Assembly (NCBI GenBank): GCA_964462035.1
Contig: CAYXAP010000031.1
Span: forward strand, 1 to 64,000
From: UBA1660 sp964462035
GTDB lineage: Bacteria > Myxococcota_A > Polyangia > Polyangiales > Houyiibacteriaceae
DNA: 64,000 nucleotides
Direction: 5' to 3'
This document shows, piece after piece, positions 32,502 through 40,666 of this stretch. A program made the translations under genes and the position numbers. Under the pieces are notes generated by a model that did not search any database, was not told where the DNA came from, and worked only from the letters and a program-made list of their open reading frames with translations. The stretch's first letter is position 1; the number at the start of each line of letters is the position of its first letter.

Positions 32502-33368
32502 ATGGATGTCGGTTCGAAGCCGCTGGCGACGACGGCGATCGCACTCGTCACGATCGCCTGCGTCGCGTTCTTTCTCGCCCGCGGCACGGGGGCACTCGTC
32601 GCTCGGGCCGCGTTCGGCTCCTCGGTGCCGCTCGCCGGTCCGAGTGATTCCACCGAGCCAGAGCCCCACCAAGTGGCCGACGCGGACGCCATCCTCCGGC
32701 GGAACATCTTCGACTCGGCCGGCGGCTCGCTCTCGGGTCCGGTCGCGCCGCCGGACCCACCCGGGGACGATCGAGTCTCTCGCTGTGACGAGGGTTCGCG
32801 GCTCGTGGCGACGTTCTTCGACGGCGCCCGACCCGAGGGGTCCATCGCGGCCATCCTCGACGGCTCCGGGGTGAGTCGGCTCTACCGCGTCGGGCAGCAG
32901 GTGGGAGCCCACTCGCTCGTCGGTATCGGCGGACAGAGCGTGCGTCTCGAGAACGACGAGGGGAGCTGCCAGCTCCGAATGTTCGGCGGAGAACCCGAGC
33001 CGCGCGCGGAGCCCGAGCGGGCGTCCGCCGACGGCATCGCGGCTCTCTCGGAGGATCGCTACCGGATCTCACGATCGATGGTCCGAGAGGCGATCGCGAG
33101 CCCCGAGTCCCTCGGGAGCGCGCGCGTGGTCATGAGCTCGCGCGGTGGCCGACGAGAGCCCCGGCTCTACGGCGTCCGAGAGGGCAGCGTGCTCGCGCGC
33201 ATCGGGCTGAGGAACGGCGACGTGCTGAAGACCGTCGGTGAGCACGATCTCGGTGACCCCGACGGCATCCTTGCGGCGTACGGTGAGCTCGAGCGCGCCC
33301 GACGATTGACCCTCACGGTCGAGCGCGACGGCGCGACGCGCACGCTGGAGTACGCCTTCGCTCCGTGA
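32502..33368 (+). CDS. GspC-like protein of type II secretion
   Basis: A 288-residue protein with a GspC layout: short cytoplasmic tail, transmembrane helix (residues ~10-26, ATTAIALVTIACVAFFLA), and a periplasmic linker leading to a homology region containing the signature 'ILRRNIFDSAGG' (about 64-75) and LVATFFDGARPEGSIAAILDGSG. A C-terminal PDZ domain follows (about 215-288, YGVREGSVLARIGLRNGDVLKTVGEHDL). GspC connects the inner-membrane platform to the GspD secretin. No other gsp gene lies within the window. Preceded by a 129-bp gap without other genes. Confidence 0.88.
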   Translation: MDVGSKPLATTAIALVTIACVAFFLARGTGALVARAAFGSSVPLAGPSDSTEPEPHQVADADAILRRNIFDSAGGSLSGPVAPPDPPGDDRVSRCDEGSRLVATFFDGARPEGSIAAILDGSGVSRLYRVGQQVGAHSLVGIGGQSVRLENDEGSCQLRMFGGEPEPRAEPERASADGIAALSEDRYRISRSMVREAIASPESLGSARVVMSSRGGRREPRLYGVREGSVLARIGLRNGDVLKTVGEHDLGDPDGILAAYGELERARRLTLTVERDGATRTLEYAFAP

Positions 33369-33409
33369 ACGCTCGGAAGCTCGGGAGCCCTTCGGCGTAC
33401 CCTGTGGTG

Positions 33410-34342
33410 ATGGCATCGCATCTTCGACTGGCGTCGCTCCCGCCAGAGCTGGCGGCGCTGGTGGCCGAGGCGGAGCGAGCGCACCGTTGGTCCGACGCCG
33501 CGGACGCGCTCGCGGAGTGGCGCCACGCGAACCCGGACGAGGAGCATGCCGAGCTCGACGTCGCGCACGCCCACTGCCTCTTCTACGACGCGACCGACAT
33601 CGCCTCGAACGTCGAGGAGGCGTGCGAACGGGCCCTCGAGCTGCTGACGCGAGCGGTGAGACTCGGCTTCCCCAGCGCGGCCCTGAAGTCGCTCCGAGCC
33701 AAGATCCGCCGAGTCCTGAAGGGCGAGCGTGAAGTGGCGGCGCAGATCGAGGCGTTGCTCTCGGCCGATCCGGACTCCCTCGACGAAGACGGCCTCTCCA
33801 GCCTCGCGTATCGGCTGGCCGAGAAGGACGACCCGCGCGCCCCGCCGCTCTACCTCCAACTCGCGGAGCTCGCTGCCGCGGAGCTCGAGGCCGCGCGTGC
33901 GGCGGCCGCCAATCCGCGGACGATCGCGAACCTCGAGTATCGGGTGCGCGACCACCGCGAACGGGCTGCCTTCGCGCTGCTGCGGCTCGGGCGCTGGGAT
34001 GAAGCGGAGCCCATTCTCGTCGAGATCTGCGCGTATCCGATCCAGGGGCACATGACCGTGCTCCAGGCCTACGCGCGCCGCGTCGAGCACGCGCTGACCG
34101 AAGGCGACCACGACAGGGCGATGGCGCTCTTCGATGAAGCTCGCACCCGGGGGGAGCGAACCCACCAGTTCCCGATGTTCGCGCAGGAACAGCGCATCCT
34201 GCTCTCGTACCTCCTCGAGCGGGAGGATCTCGAGCGCCTTCGGCCGGTGGTCGAACGGATGGAACATCGGGGTCGCCGGAAGCTCACCCCCGAGGTCGAA
34301 GCCGAGCTCGACCGCGCGCTCGCGCTCCTGGCAGGACGTTGA
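33410..34342 (+). CDS. TPR-like alpha-helical protein
   Basis: A 310-residue soluble protein from ATG 33410; a GTG at 33365 overlaps the gspC stop and would add 15 residues. Helical repeats with TPR-like patterns: AEAERAHRWSDAADALAEWRH, AHAHCLFYDATDIASNVEEACERALELLTRAVRL, FALLRLGRWDEAEPILVEI and AYARRVEHALTEGDHDRAMALFDEAR. It may be a partner of the GspC-like protein upstream, but this is only positional. No named family. Confidence 0.75.
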   Translation: MASHLRLASLPPELAALVAEAERAHRWSDAADALAEWRHANPDEEHAELDVAHAHCLFYDATDIASNVEEACERALELLTRAVRLGFPSAALKSLRAKIRRVLKGEREVAAQIEALLSADPDSLDEDGLSSLAYRLAEKDDPRAPPLYLQLAELAAAELEAARAAAANPRTIANLEYRVRDHRERAAFALLRLGRWDEAEPILVEICAYPIQGHMTVLQAYARRVEHALTEGDHDRAMALFDEARTRGERTHQFPMFAQEQRILLSYLLEREDLERLRPVVERMEHRGRRKLTPEVEAELDRALALLAGR

Positions 34343-34398
34343 AGACGCGCGCTTCGGGCGCTTTCGACCTCGCGCTTCGGGGGATCGAAGACGAATCC

Positions 34399-34426
34399 TT
34401 GACCCGCTTCGGTGCGGTGGTACTCC
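34399..34426 (+). promoter_or_regulatory. Possible promoter of rdgC
   Basis: TTGACC (34399-34404) and TACTCC (34421-34426) are 16 bp apart, both close to the sigma-70 consensus. They precede the rdgC ribosome-binding site (GGAGG at 34439-34443) by a short distance. Confidence 0.35.
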
Positions 34427-34448
34427 GCGCGCCCTGAAGGAGGGCGAC

Positions 34449-35072
34449 TTGGGCGCATTTCGAGGTTCGATCACATACAGCCGTTTCCACGTGCGGGGTG
34501 AGCTCCCCGCGGATTTCCGCGAGCGCTTCGTCGCGTCGATCGGGCTTCGCGCGTTTCGCGAGCTCGACCCCGGAGAGGAGCTCGACTTCCGCGCCGGGTG
34601 GTGCTCGATCGAGCACCCCTTCGACGTCGACCTGACGCCCGAGAAGGTCTTCTTCAACGGCTACCTGAACCTGGGCTTCCGCGTCGACACGTGGCGCATC
34701 CCGAGCGCGCTCTTCAAGGCGAGCTTCCGCGAGGCCGAGCGGCAGTACCTCGCGACCCACGGCGGAGAGAAGCTGAGCCGGGTGCAGAAGAAGGACCTCG
34801 AGGCGGTGGTGATCTCGACGCTCCGGCGCAAGCTCGTGCCGTCGATGAAGGTCGTCGACCTCAGCTGGGGCCTGGACGAGGGCGTCGTGCGCTTCTTCCA
34901 GCAGAGTCCGAAGCAGCACGAGCTGATGATCGACCTCTTCGAGAAGACCTTCGATCTGGAGCTGGTCCCCGAAGGCGCCTACGTCACCGCGGAGCTCCGC
35001 GGTCTCGACGCGAGCACGCTCGAAGCGCTTCCGACCCTCGAGCCCACCGCGTTCCACGCGGAAGGAGCCTGA
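34449..35072 (+). CDS. rdgC: RdgC-like recombination-associated protein
   Basis: A 207-residue RdgC-like protein that would form a DNA-encircling dimer limiting RecA filament formation. The start is TTG at 34449, supported by a GGAGG box 5 bp upstream. The reading frame further upstream overlaps the previous gene antiparallel to its meaning. Features: GAFRGSITYSRFHVRGELP; RELDPGEELDFRAGWC; KLSRVQKKDLEAVVISTLRRKLVPSMKVVDLSWGL (RdgC-type helix pair); QSPKQHELMIDLFEKTF. It is shorter than the ~300-residue gammaproteobacterial form. The next gene follows after 3 bp. Confidence 0.82.
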   Translation: MGAFRGSITYSRFHVRGELPADFRERFVASIGLRAFRELDPGEELDFRAGWCSIEHPFDVDLTPEKVFFNGYLNLGFRVDTWRIPSALFKASFREAERQYLATHGGEKLSRVQKKDLEAVVISTLRRKLVPSMKVVDLSWGLDEGVVRFFQQSPKQHELMIDLFEKTFDLELVPEGAYVTAELRGLDASTLEALPTLEPTAFHAEGA

Positions 35073-35075
35073 ACG

Positions 35076-35582
35076 ATGGATCTCGTCGACAAGATCGAAC
35101 GCTCGCGCTTCCTGGGGCGCGAGTTCCTGGTGTGGCTCTGGTACGAGAGCGAGCGCCTCGAGGGCGTGCTCCCGCTCCCCGGCGGCGACGCGTGCGAGCT
35201 CTGGCTCGAGGAGCAGCTCACGCTCGTGGCTGGCGGCTCGGAGAAGGCCGAGAGCAAGCTGAAGGCGGGCGCACCGAGCACCACGCCGGAGGCGAAGGAA
35301 GCGCTTCGCCAGGGCAAGCTGCCCACCAAGGCGAAGATGCGGATCCGTCGCGGTCCCCAGAGCTGGGGCTTCCTCTTCGACGCGGACACCCTCGGGGTCG
35401 CGGGGGTGAAGGTGCCCGCGCAGATCACCGAGGACACCGACGAGAAGTTCTACGAGCGGATGCAGCTGGTCGAAGAGCTGGAGGCGATGCTCGGCGGGCT
35501 CTACGAGCGCTTCCTCGCCGTCCGCACGAGCAAGGCGTGGGCCCAGGAGTCCGACGCCGTGCGCGCCTGGGTCCGCGAGTAG
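35076..35582 (+). CDS. Hypothetical partner of RdgC
   Basis: A 168-residue acidic protein (MDLVDKIERSRFLGREFLVWLWYESERLEG). It follows rdgC after 3 bp, so the two are co-transcribed. It has a hydrophobic-aromatic N-terminal helix, a Lys/Glu-rich middle (SEKAESKLKAGAPSTTPEAKEALRQGKLPTKAKMRI) and a C-terminal helix containing YERMQLVEELEAML. No family assigned, but the position beside rdgC suggests a role in the same DNA transaction. Confidence 0.75.
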   Translation: MDLVDKIERSRFLGREFLVWLWYESERLEGVLPLPGGDACELWLEEQLTLVAGGSEKAESKLKAGAPSTTPEAKEALRQGKLPTKAKMRIRRGPQSWGFLFDADTLGVAGVKVPAQITEDTDEKFYERMQLVEELEAMLGGLYERFLAVRTSKAWAQESDAVRAWVRE

Positions 35583-35583
35583 C

Positions 35584-36165
35584 TCAGCCTCGCCGGATCT
35601 CGGCGACCCGGCGGCGGAGCACCGGCAGTACCTCCGCCGCGAACCAAGGGTTCTTCTTCATCCAGGTCCGGCTCCGCCAGGAGGGGTGCGGCAGCGGGAA
35701 GTGATCGGGGCCCAGCTCGTCGAACGCTCGCACGGTCGCGGTGAGGGTTCGCTTCATGCGTTTCCCGAGGACGTTCCGCATCGCGTACATCCCGACCAGG
35801 AGTGTCAGCGCTGGCGGTCGCTCCATCGCCTCGAGGATCGGGCCATGCCACGTCTCGGCGCAGATCGGAGGCGGCGGCAGGTCACCGCTGGGACCCTTTC
35901 CCGGGTAGCAGAACGCCGAGGGCAGGATCCCGAAGAGCTCCGGGTCCTCGAACGCTTTGCGATCGACGTCGAGCCACTCGATGAGGTGGTCACCGCTGGC
36001 GTCGTCCCAGGGCACGCCGGACGCGTGGACCTTCGAGCCCGGCGCCTGACCGATGACCAGGATGCGGCTGCGGGGGCTCATCCGGAACACGGGTCGCGGC
36101 TCGAGCGTCGCCTCGCAGAGCGTGCAGGCGCGGGCCGAGTCGACGATGGCGACGAAGCGTTTCAT
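35584..36165 (-). CDS. Uracil-DNA glycosylase superfamily protein, Fe-S type
   Basis: A 193-residue UDG-fold protein. Four cysteines (Cys14, Cys17, Cys86, Cys102) have the C-x2-C-x(68)-C-x(15)-C spacing of the [4Fe-4S] family 4/5 uracil-DNA glycosylases. Motif 1 is GQAPG (residues 39-43, instead of the usual GE-x-PG) and motif 2 is HPSWRSR near 157-163. The substrate pocket (GVPWDDASGDHL; FCYPGKG) is conserved. The enzyme removes uracil from DNA ahead of base-excision repair. Length is near the family's 190-210 range. Next to rdgC on the opposite strand. Confidence 0.88.
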   Translation of the reverse strand: MKRFVAIVDSARACTLCEATLEPRPVFRMSPRSRILVIGQAPGSKVHASGVPWDDASGDHLIEWLDVDRKAFEDPELFGILPSAFCYPGKGPSGDLPPPPICAETWHGPILEAMERPPALTLLVGMYAMRNVLGKRMKRTLTATVRAFDELGPDHFPLPHPSWRSRTWMKKNPWFAAEVLPVLRRRVAEIRRG

Positions 36166-36208
36166 GGGAGCGGAAGAGCGTATCGGCGATCGGCCGGGAG
36201 GTTACGCG

Positions 36209-37690
36209 CTACCGGCGGACCACCACGACGGTGCCGATGCCGATGTAGGTCGAGTAGCGTTCCGCGCTGCCGAAGAGGATGACATTCGATCGTCCGCTGG
36301 GTACGTCGCAGTGGATGGTGATCGGGTTTCCGTCGGTCACGTCGCATCGACGCTCGAAGCCGGGGCGCCGCGCAGAGGCCATCATGTACTCGCCCGATGG
36401 GTTGGCCACGCGGATGGTGAGCGCGCCGTCGACCTCGACCTGGGCCCGGTCGGGGGACAGGAGCTGGAAGCCGTGGCGGTCGAAGCCGGGCCGGAGCATG
36501 GGCTGGCGCGCGAACTCCCCGCGGCTGATGGGCTCGTCGCGAAGCTGCCACGCCGGGTCGTCGGGGAGATGGTTGCGACCGAAGATCGCCGGCGGCGTGA
36601 AGAGGTAGTCGGTCCCGTAGCGGGCGGTGAAGGTGTCGCCGCCGACGTAGCCGGCGTCCCAGGTCGGATCGACCAGGTACCATTCGCCGTCGATGCGCAC
36701 GGCGTTCCAGGCGTGACCGTCGCCGGCGATCTCGCCGCCCTTGCGGACGTCGCCGACGACCACGTGAGCCTCGAGCCCCGCCTCCTGCGCCATGGCGGCG
36801 AAGAGGTTCGCGTAGCCGGCGCAGACGCCCTTTCGGTCGCGGTAGACCGCGTCGGCGCTCTGGTCCGAGTGCATCAGGTCGGCGAGCGCAGGCACATCGT
36901 AGGCGGTGCGGACCGCGACGTAGTCGTGGATCACCTTGGCCCGAGCGAGCTCGGTGGCGGTGTGCTCGCCGAGCCACTGGGCCACGCTCCGCCAGTCGCC
37001 CTCGGCGCTCGGCGGCACGGCCCGGACGGTCATCTCGGGGTGGTCGGGGTAGGGCCATCGGGGGCGTACGGGCTCGGCATCGGAGTCGGAGTCGGAGTCG
37101 GCGTTGGGCAGTCGGTTCTCGGAGTCGGAGTCGGCGTTCGGCAGTCGGTTCTCGGAGTCGGAGTCGGTGCCGCTCTCCACGTCGGGCGACGTCCCGGGTC
37201 CGGGCTCGCCCGCCACGTGCTCTGCGAACTCGTTCTGGTGGAAGCGCTCGTGCAGGAACGCCATCTCATCGGCGGCGCCGAACAGCACGCCCCGCACGCT
37301 CTCGCTGGTGTCGTCGTGGCGGCCGTCGAGCATCCAGTCACCGCGCGTCGCCAGCGCATCGAAGAGGGTCGCCGCGCTCATCGAGAGCACACCGCCGACG
37401 AAGAGCAGGTTGATGAGCAGCGTGCGAAGAACGAGTCGGTCCGACGTCTTCAGGATCGGCTCGCGCTCCGGATCGCGCCGCCATCGGGCGATGCCCTCCC
37501 ACACCAGCGGGAGCACCGGGAAGGCGAGCAGGCCGACCGCGATCGCCACCCACGTCGCTCCTCCCCGGAAGGCCGCCAACGACGACGCGAACCAGATGCC
37601 GAGGAGCGGGAGGGCGAGCGCGACGGCGATGAAGGCCGCCTTCGCGGCGACCTTCAGGATCACGCCGATCGCGTGCACGACCTTCTTCAT
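36209..37690 (-). CDS. Membrane-anchored transglutaminase-like protein
   Basis: A 493-residue protein with two or three N-terminal transmembrane helices (10-35, 45-65, 90-110) and a periplasmic transglutaminase-like domain. The papain-like triad is Cys290 in RKGVCAGYANLF, His326 in GDGHAWNAVRID and Asp341 in DPTWDAG, in the expected order. Between helices and domain, residues 174-205 are a low-complexity DSDSEN/RLPNAD repeat encoded by a dispersed DNA repeat (see separate entry). Likely a protease or amidase-like activity on the periplasmic side. The start at 37690 overlaps the upstream gene stop (ATGA). Confidence 0.9.
   Translation of the reverse strand: MKKVVHAIGVILKVAAKAAFIAVALALPLLGIWFASSLAAFRGGATWVAIAVGLLAFPVLPLVWEGIARWRRDPEREPILKTSDRLVLRTLLINLLFVGGVLSMSAATLFDALATRGDWMLDGRHDDTSESVRGVLFGAADEMAFLHERFHQNEFAEHVAGEPGPGTSPDVESGTDSDSENRLPNADSDSENRLPNADSDSDSDAEPVRPRWPYPDHPEMTVRAVPPSAEGDWRSVAQWLGEHTATELARAKVIHDYVAVRTAYDVPALADLMHSDQSADAVYRDRKGVCAGYANLFAAMAQEAGLEAHVVVGDVRKGGEIAGDGHAWNAVRIDGEWYLVDPTWDAGYVGGDTFTARYGTDYLFTPPAIFGRNHLPDDPAWQLRDEPISRGEFARQPMLRPGFDRHGFQLLSPDRAQVEVDGALTIRVANPSGEYMMASARRPGFERRCDVTDGNPITIHCDVPSGRSNVILFGSAERYSTYIGIGTVVVVRR
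37076..37171 (+). repeat. Dispersed GAGTCG/TTCTCGG short repeat, copy A
   Basis: On the plus strand this stretch consists of GGAGTC direct repeats and two copies of AGTCGGTTCTCGG (37110-37122 and 37143-37155), about 33 bp apart. It lies antisense to the transglutaminase-like gene and encodes its DSDSEN/RLPNAD linker. The same 13-mer recurs at 60911-60995 in an unrelated gene. Confidence 0.85.
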
Positions 37691-38388
37691 CGCGCCTCGA
37701 TGAAGAGCAGGGCCGGTCGTTCGATGGAGCTCACCACCTGGCGGGGAGCGGTCCGATGCGGGCCTTCGCCGGGCGCGTCGACGTCGGCGACCAGCACCAC
37801 CGTGTCGCCGTCGACGAGCTCCCGCCGCCAGCGGCCATGGGGCAGCTCGGTCCCGATCAGCTCGACGGCGAGAGCCGACGAGCCGACCCGCACGCTTCCC
37901 GTCTCGTCGACGAGGTCGAAGTCGGCGACATCAGCGGTGACGACGGACTGGCCGTCGGCGCGGACCCGCTCGAGCACCGCGACCGGGCCGGAGCCCTCGC
38001 GCGCACGAACTCGTCCGCGGAGTCGGACCCGGCCCGTGGCGGCTGCGGCCACGGCGTCGGGGGCAGTCTCCGCCACCTCGATCCACTGAACGCTGCGCGC
38101 TCGGAGGGCCCGCAGCGCACGCACGCCCGCGACATACCAGGGCGAGCGGTAGACGCGACGGCGGGAGTCGACGGACACCCCGAGCTCCTCGCAGCGAACG
38201 CACGCGACCCCGACGGGTGCGAAGTCGAGGCACGAAGGGCACACCGAGGCCGAGAACACCGCGTCGACCGTCGCGTCGTCGGCATCCGCGAGGCGGGGTC
38301 GTGTGCGGTGGCCCGGTCGGATCGAGCCGCCGCCGAGGGCGACTCGGAACTGCCGCGACTGCTGATAGATCTGATCCCAATGGCCCAT
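37687..38388 (-). CDS. Zinc-ribbon-type hypothetical protein
   Basis: A 233-residue protein (ATG 38388, MGHWDQIYQQSRQFRVAL). A possible zinc-binding CPSC and CVRC pair (residues 51-54 and 64-67) follows the first 50 residues. The rest, beta-rich, has RVRLRGRVRAREGSGPVAVLERVR and ALAVELIGTELPHGRWRRELVDGDTVVLVADVD. Its stop overlaps the transglutaminase-like gene start by 4 bp, so they are co-transcribed and perhaps functional partners. No family assigned. The 124-bp region upstream (38389-38512) holds no other gene I can support. Confidence 0.7.
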   Translation of the reverse strand: MGHWDQIYQQSRQFRVALGGGSIRPGHRTRPRLADADDATVDAVFSASVCPSCLDFAPVGVACVRCEELGVSVDSRRRVYRSPWYVAGVRALRALRARSVQWIEVAETAPDAVAAAATGRVRLRGRVRAREGSGPVAVLERVRADGQSVVTADVADFDLVDETGSVRVGSSALAVELIGTELPHGRWRRELVDGDTVVLVADVDAPGEGPHRTAPRQVVSSIERPALLFIEAR

Positions 38389-38512
38389 GCGATGGGTAGA
38401 GCAAGGCGCACGCCAACGCTCCGTTCCCTCGAACCCGCGAGGTATGGCACCGCAATCCCGCGGCCACGTGCGGCATCCTACGGCCCGATGGTGCGGAACC
38501 CCGCACTCGTGG

Positions 38513-39268
38513 TCACTCGAGGAGCGAGCGGAGGAAGGCCGCGAGCGCGTCGGGGCCTTCGATGGCGAAGCTCGCCTGCTTTGGGCGCTGCGGGCGCTCC
38601 TTGCTCTTGATGAACACGCCGATGCCGTGGCCCTTGGCGTAGCGAATGGCGGGCAGGTCGGTGAGGTCGTCGCCGGCGAAGAAGACGCTCGCGGCCCCGG
38701 TGAGCTCGTGGAGGGTGGTCAGCGCGACGCCCTTGTCGCCGCTCTCGAGCTCCGCCTCGAGGACGGCGCGACCCTCCCGAGCGATCAGGCCGCTCTCCCT
38801 CGCGACCTTCTTCGCTGCCTCGAGCCGCGCCTCGGCGGTCTCGCCCTTCAGCCGCCGGACGTGGAGCGCGACCGAGCGCGCCTTGTGCTCGACGTGTCCC
38901 GGACCATTCGCAGCCCAGCTGGCGAAGGCGTCGAGCTTGGCCTTCTCTTCGGCGGTGAGCCTCGGCGCTCGCGCTCGCTCGCCGGGGCGGACGATCCGGC
39001 CGCCGTGCTCCACGGCGCGCCAGGCGCCCGGGACACGGGCCATCCGCTGGAGCGCCGGCAGGTCTCGGCCGGTGATGAGCGCCACCCGGTAGTCGTCGTG
39101 GCGCGCGAGCTTGCGCAGCAGCTTCTGCGTCCCGTCCGGTACCCGCGCCGTCGACGGATCGCGCACGATCCGAGCGAGCGTGCCGTCGACGTCGAGACCG
39201 AGCAGCACCGGTCGCGGCAGCGAGTCGAAGCGACGCTTCAATCCGGCGAGCGGGTCCCGCTTGGTCAC
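38513..39268 (-). CDS. otsB: Trehalose-6-phosphate phosphatase
   Basis: A 251-residue HAD-superfamily phosphatase making trehalose from trehalose-6-phosphate. Motif I is DVDGTL (residues 26-31; Asp26 nucleophile, Asp28 acid/base). The cap-domain signature VEHGGRIVRPG and the C-terminal FFAGDDLTDLPAI (motif IV) follow. The GTG start at 39268 overlaps the otsA stop (GTGA), so translation is coupled. Its size is standard for OtsB. Confidence 0.93.
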   Translation of the reverse strand: MTKRDPLAGLKRRFDSLPRPVLLGLDVDGTLARIVRDPSTARVPDGTQKLLRKLARHDDYRVALITGRDLPALQRMARVPGAWRAVEHGGRIVRPGERARAPRLTAEEKAKLDAFASWAANGPGHVEHKARSVALHVRRLKGETAEARLEAAKKVARESGLIAREGRAVLEAELESGDKGVALTTLHELTGAASVFFAGDDLTDLPAIRYAKGHGIGVFIKSKERPQRPKQASFAIEGPDALAAFLRSLLE

Positions 39269-40644
39269 CCGTGCTCCAGCGCCTTGAGGTAGTCGTCGGC
39301 CCAGCGATGGACGTCGAGCGCCTCGACCTCGGTCTTCAACTTCTTCATCCGCCGCTTCTGCTCGCGCATGGGCATGTCGAGGCTGCGCTGGATCGCGTCG
39401 GCGATGCCGTCGATGTCGTAGGGGTTCACCTGCACCGCGTCGTCGAGGAAGGCCGCGGCGCCAGCGAACTCGCTGAGCACCAGCACGCCGTCGCCGTTCA
39501 CGCGACTGATCACGTACTCGTGAGCGACGAGGTTCATGCCGTCGCGCAGCGGCGTGACCACCGCGACGTCGGCCGCCTGGTAGTGGGCGAAGAGCGAGCG
39601 CTGGCCGAAGTTCCGATAGAAGTACTGCATCGGCACCCGGCCGGTGGTGCCGTGCTTGCCGTTGATCTCGCCGACGAGCTGGTCGATCTGCTCCTTGAGC
39701 TCCGCGTAGGCGGCCACGTCGGTGCGGCTCGGCACCATGATCTGCAGGAAGACGACCTCCTCGCGGAGCTCGGGGTCCGCGTCGAGCAGCCGCTTGAAGG
39801 CGCGGATCCGCTCGGGGATGCCCTTCGTGTAGTCGAGCCGGTCCACGCCGAGCAGCACGCGCCGGCCGGCGAGGTTGGCCTTGATGGCCTCGCACTCGAC
39901 GGCGACGTCGTCCGCGGCGCTCAGCTCCTTCAGCCGCTCGACGGAGCAGCCGATCGGCGCGGGCATCACGCGCACGGTGCGCCGCTTCAGCCGAACGGTG
40001 CCCCGCACTCGGTCGACGGGATAGTCCGTGTACCGGTCCACCGAGTCGAGGAAGTGGTCCACGTACTCACGGGTGTGGAAGCCGATCACGTCCGCGCCGA
40101 GCAGCCCCTCGAGGATCTGCTCGCGCCAGGGGAGGATCCCGAAGAGGCTCCAGGGCGGCCAGGGCACGTGGCAGAACCAGCCGATGCGCGCCCGCCGTCG
40201 CTTCTCGCGGAGCATCCCGGGGACCAACATCAGGTGGTAGTCCTGGACCCAGATGAGGTCGCGCGGCTTGCTGTTGGCCGCGGTGACCTCGGCGAACTTC
40301 TCGTTCGCGGTCACGTACTTGTCCCAGGGCGCGTCGGCGACGTGCATCGTGGCCGGGAAGCTGTGCAGCAGCGGCCAGATGATCGCGTTCGAGACGCCCA
40401 TGTAGAAGCCCTCCTGGAGCTTCTGGGAGATCCGCACGTCCGCCAGCTCGTAGGCGACGTCGGGCTCGTCCTCGACGGTCCCGAAGTTCTGAGCGTGCTT
40501 GGCGCTGATCCAGCAGCCTCCCCGGCTGGAGAGCATCGGGTGGAGTGCGGCGACCAGCCCCCCGGCGCTGCGGACCCACTGGCGCCGCTCTCGGCGGTAG
40601 GGGCCACGATTCGAGACGACGACGATCTTTCGGGCGCGAGCCAT
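39265..40644 (-). CDS. otsA: Trehalose-6-phosphate synthase
   Basis: A 459-residue GT20 glycosyltransferase joining UDP-glucose and glucose-6-phosphate. Landmarks: VVVSNRGPYRRE (residues ~8-19), SAGGLVAALHP, VWQDYHLMLVPG-type segment WVQDYHLMLVPGMLREK (phosphate/UDP contact), RVLLGVDRLDYTKGIPERIRAF, and DGMNLVAHEYV near the C-terminus. Start ATG 40644. The pathway yields trehalose, an osmo- and desiccation-protectant important in myxobacterial stress tolerance. It heads the otsA-otsB operon and is divergent from an aldo/keto reductase with 22 bp between starts. Confidence 0.95.
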   Translation of the reverse strand: MARARKIVVVSNRGPYRRERRQWVRSAGGLVAALHPMLSSRGGCWISAKHAQNFGTVEDEPDVAYELADVRISQKLQEGFYMGVSNAIIWPLLHSFPATMHVADAPWDKYVTANEKFAEVTAANSKPRDLIWVQDYHLMLVPGMLREKRRRARIGWFCHVPWPPWSLFGILPWREQILEGLLGADVIGFHTREYVDHFLDSVDRYTDYPVDRVRGTVRLKRRTVRVMPAPIGCSVERLKELSAADDVAVECEAIKANLAGRRVLLGVDRLDYTKGIPERIRAFKRLLDADPELREEVVFLQIMVPSRTDVAAYAELKEQIDQLVGEINGKHGTTGRVPMQYFYRNFGQRSLFAHYQAADVAVVTPLRDGMNLVAHEYVISRVNGDGVLVLSEFAGAAAFLDDAVQVNPYDIDGIADAIQRSLDMPMREQKRRMKKLKTEVEALDVHRWADDYLKALEHG

Positions 40645-40666
40645 CGGGCCGTACCATAGAGCACCC

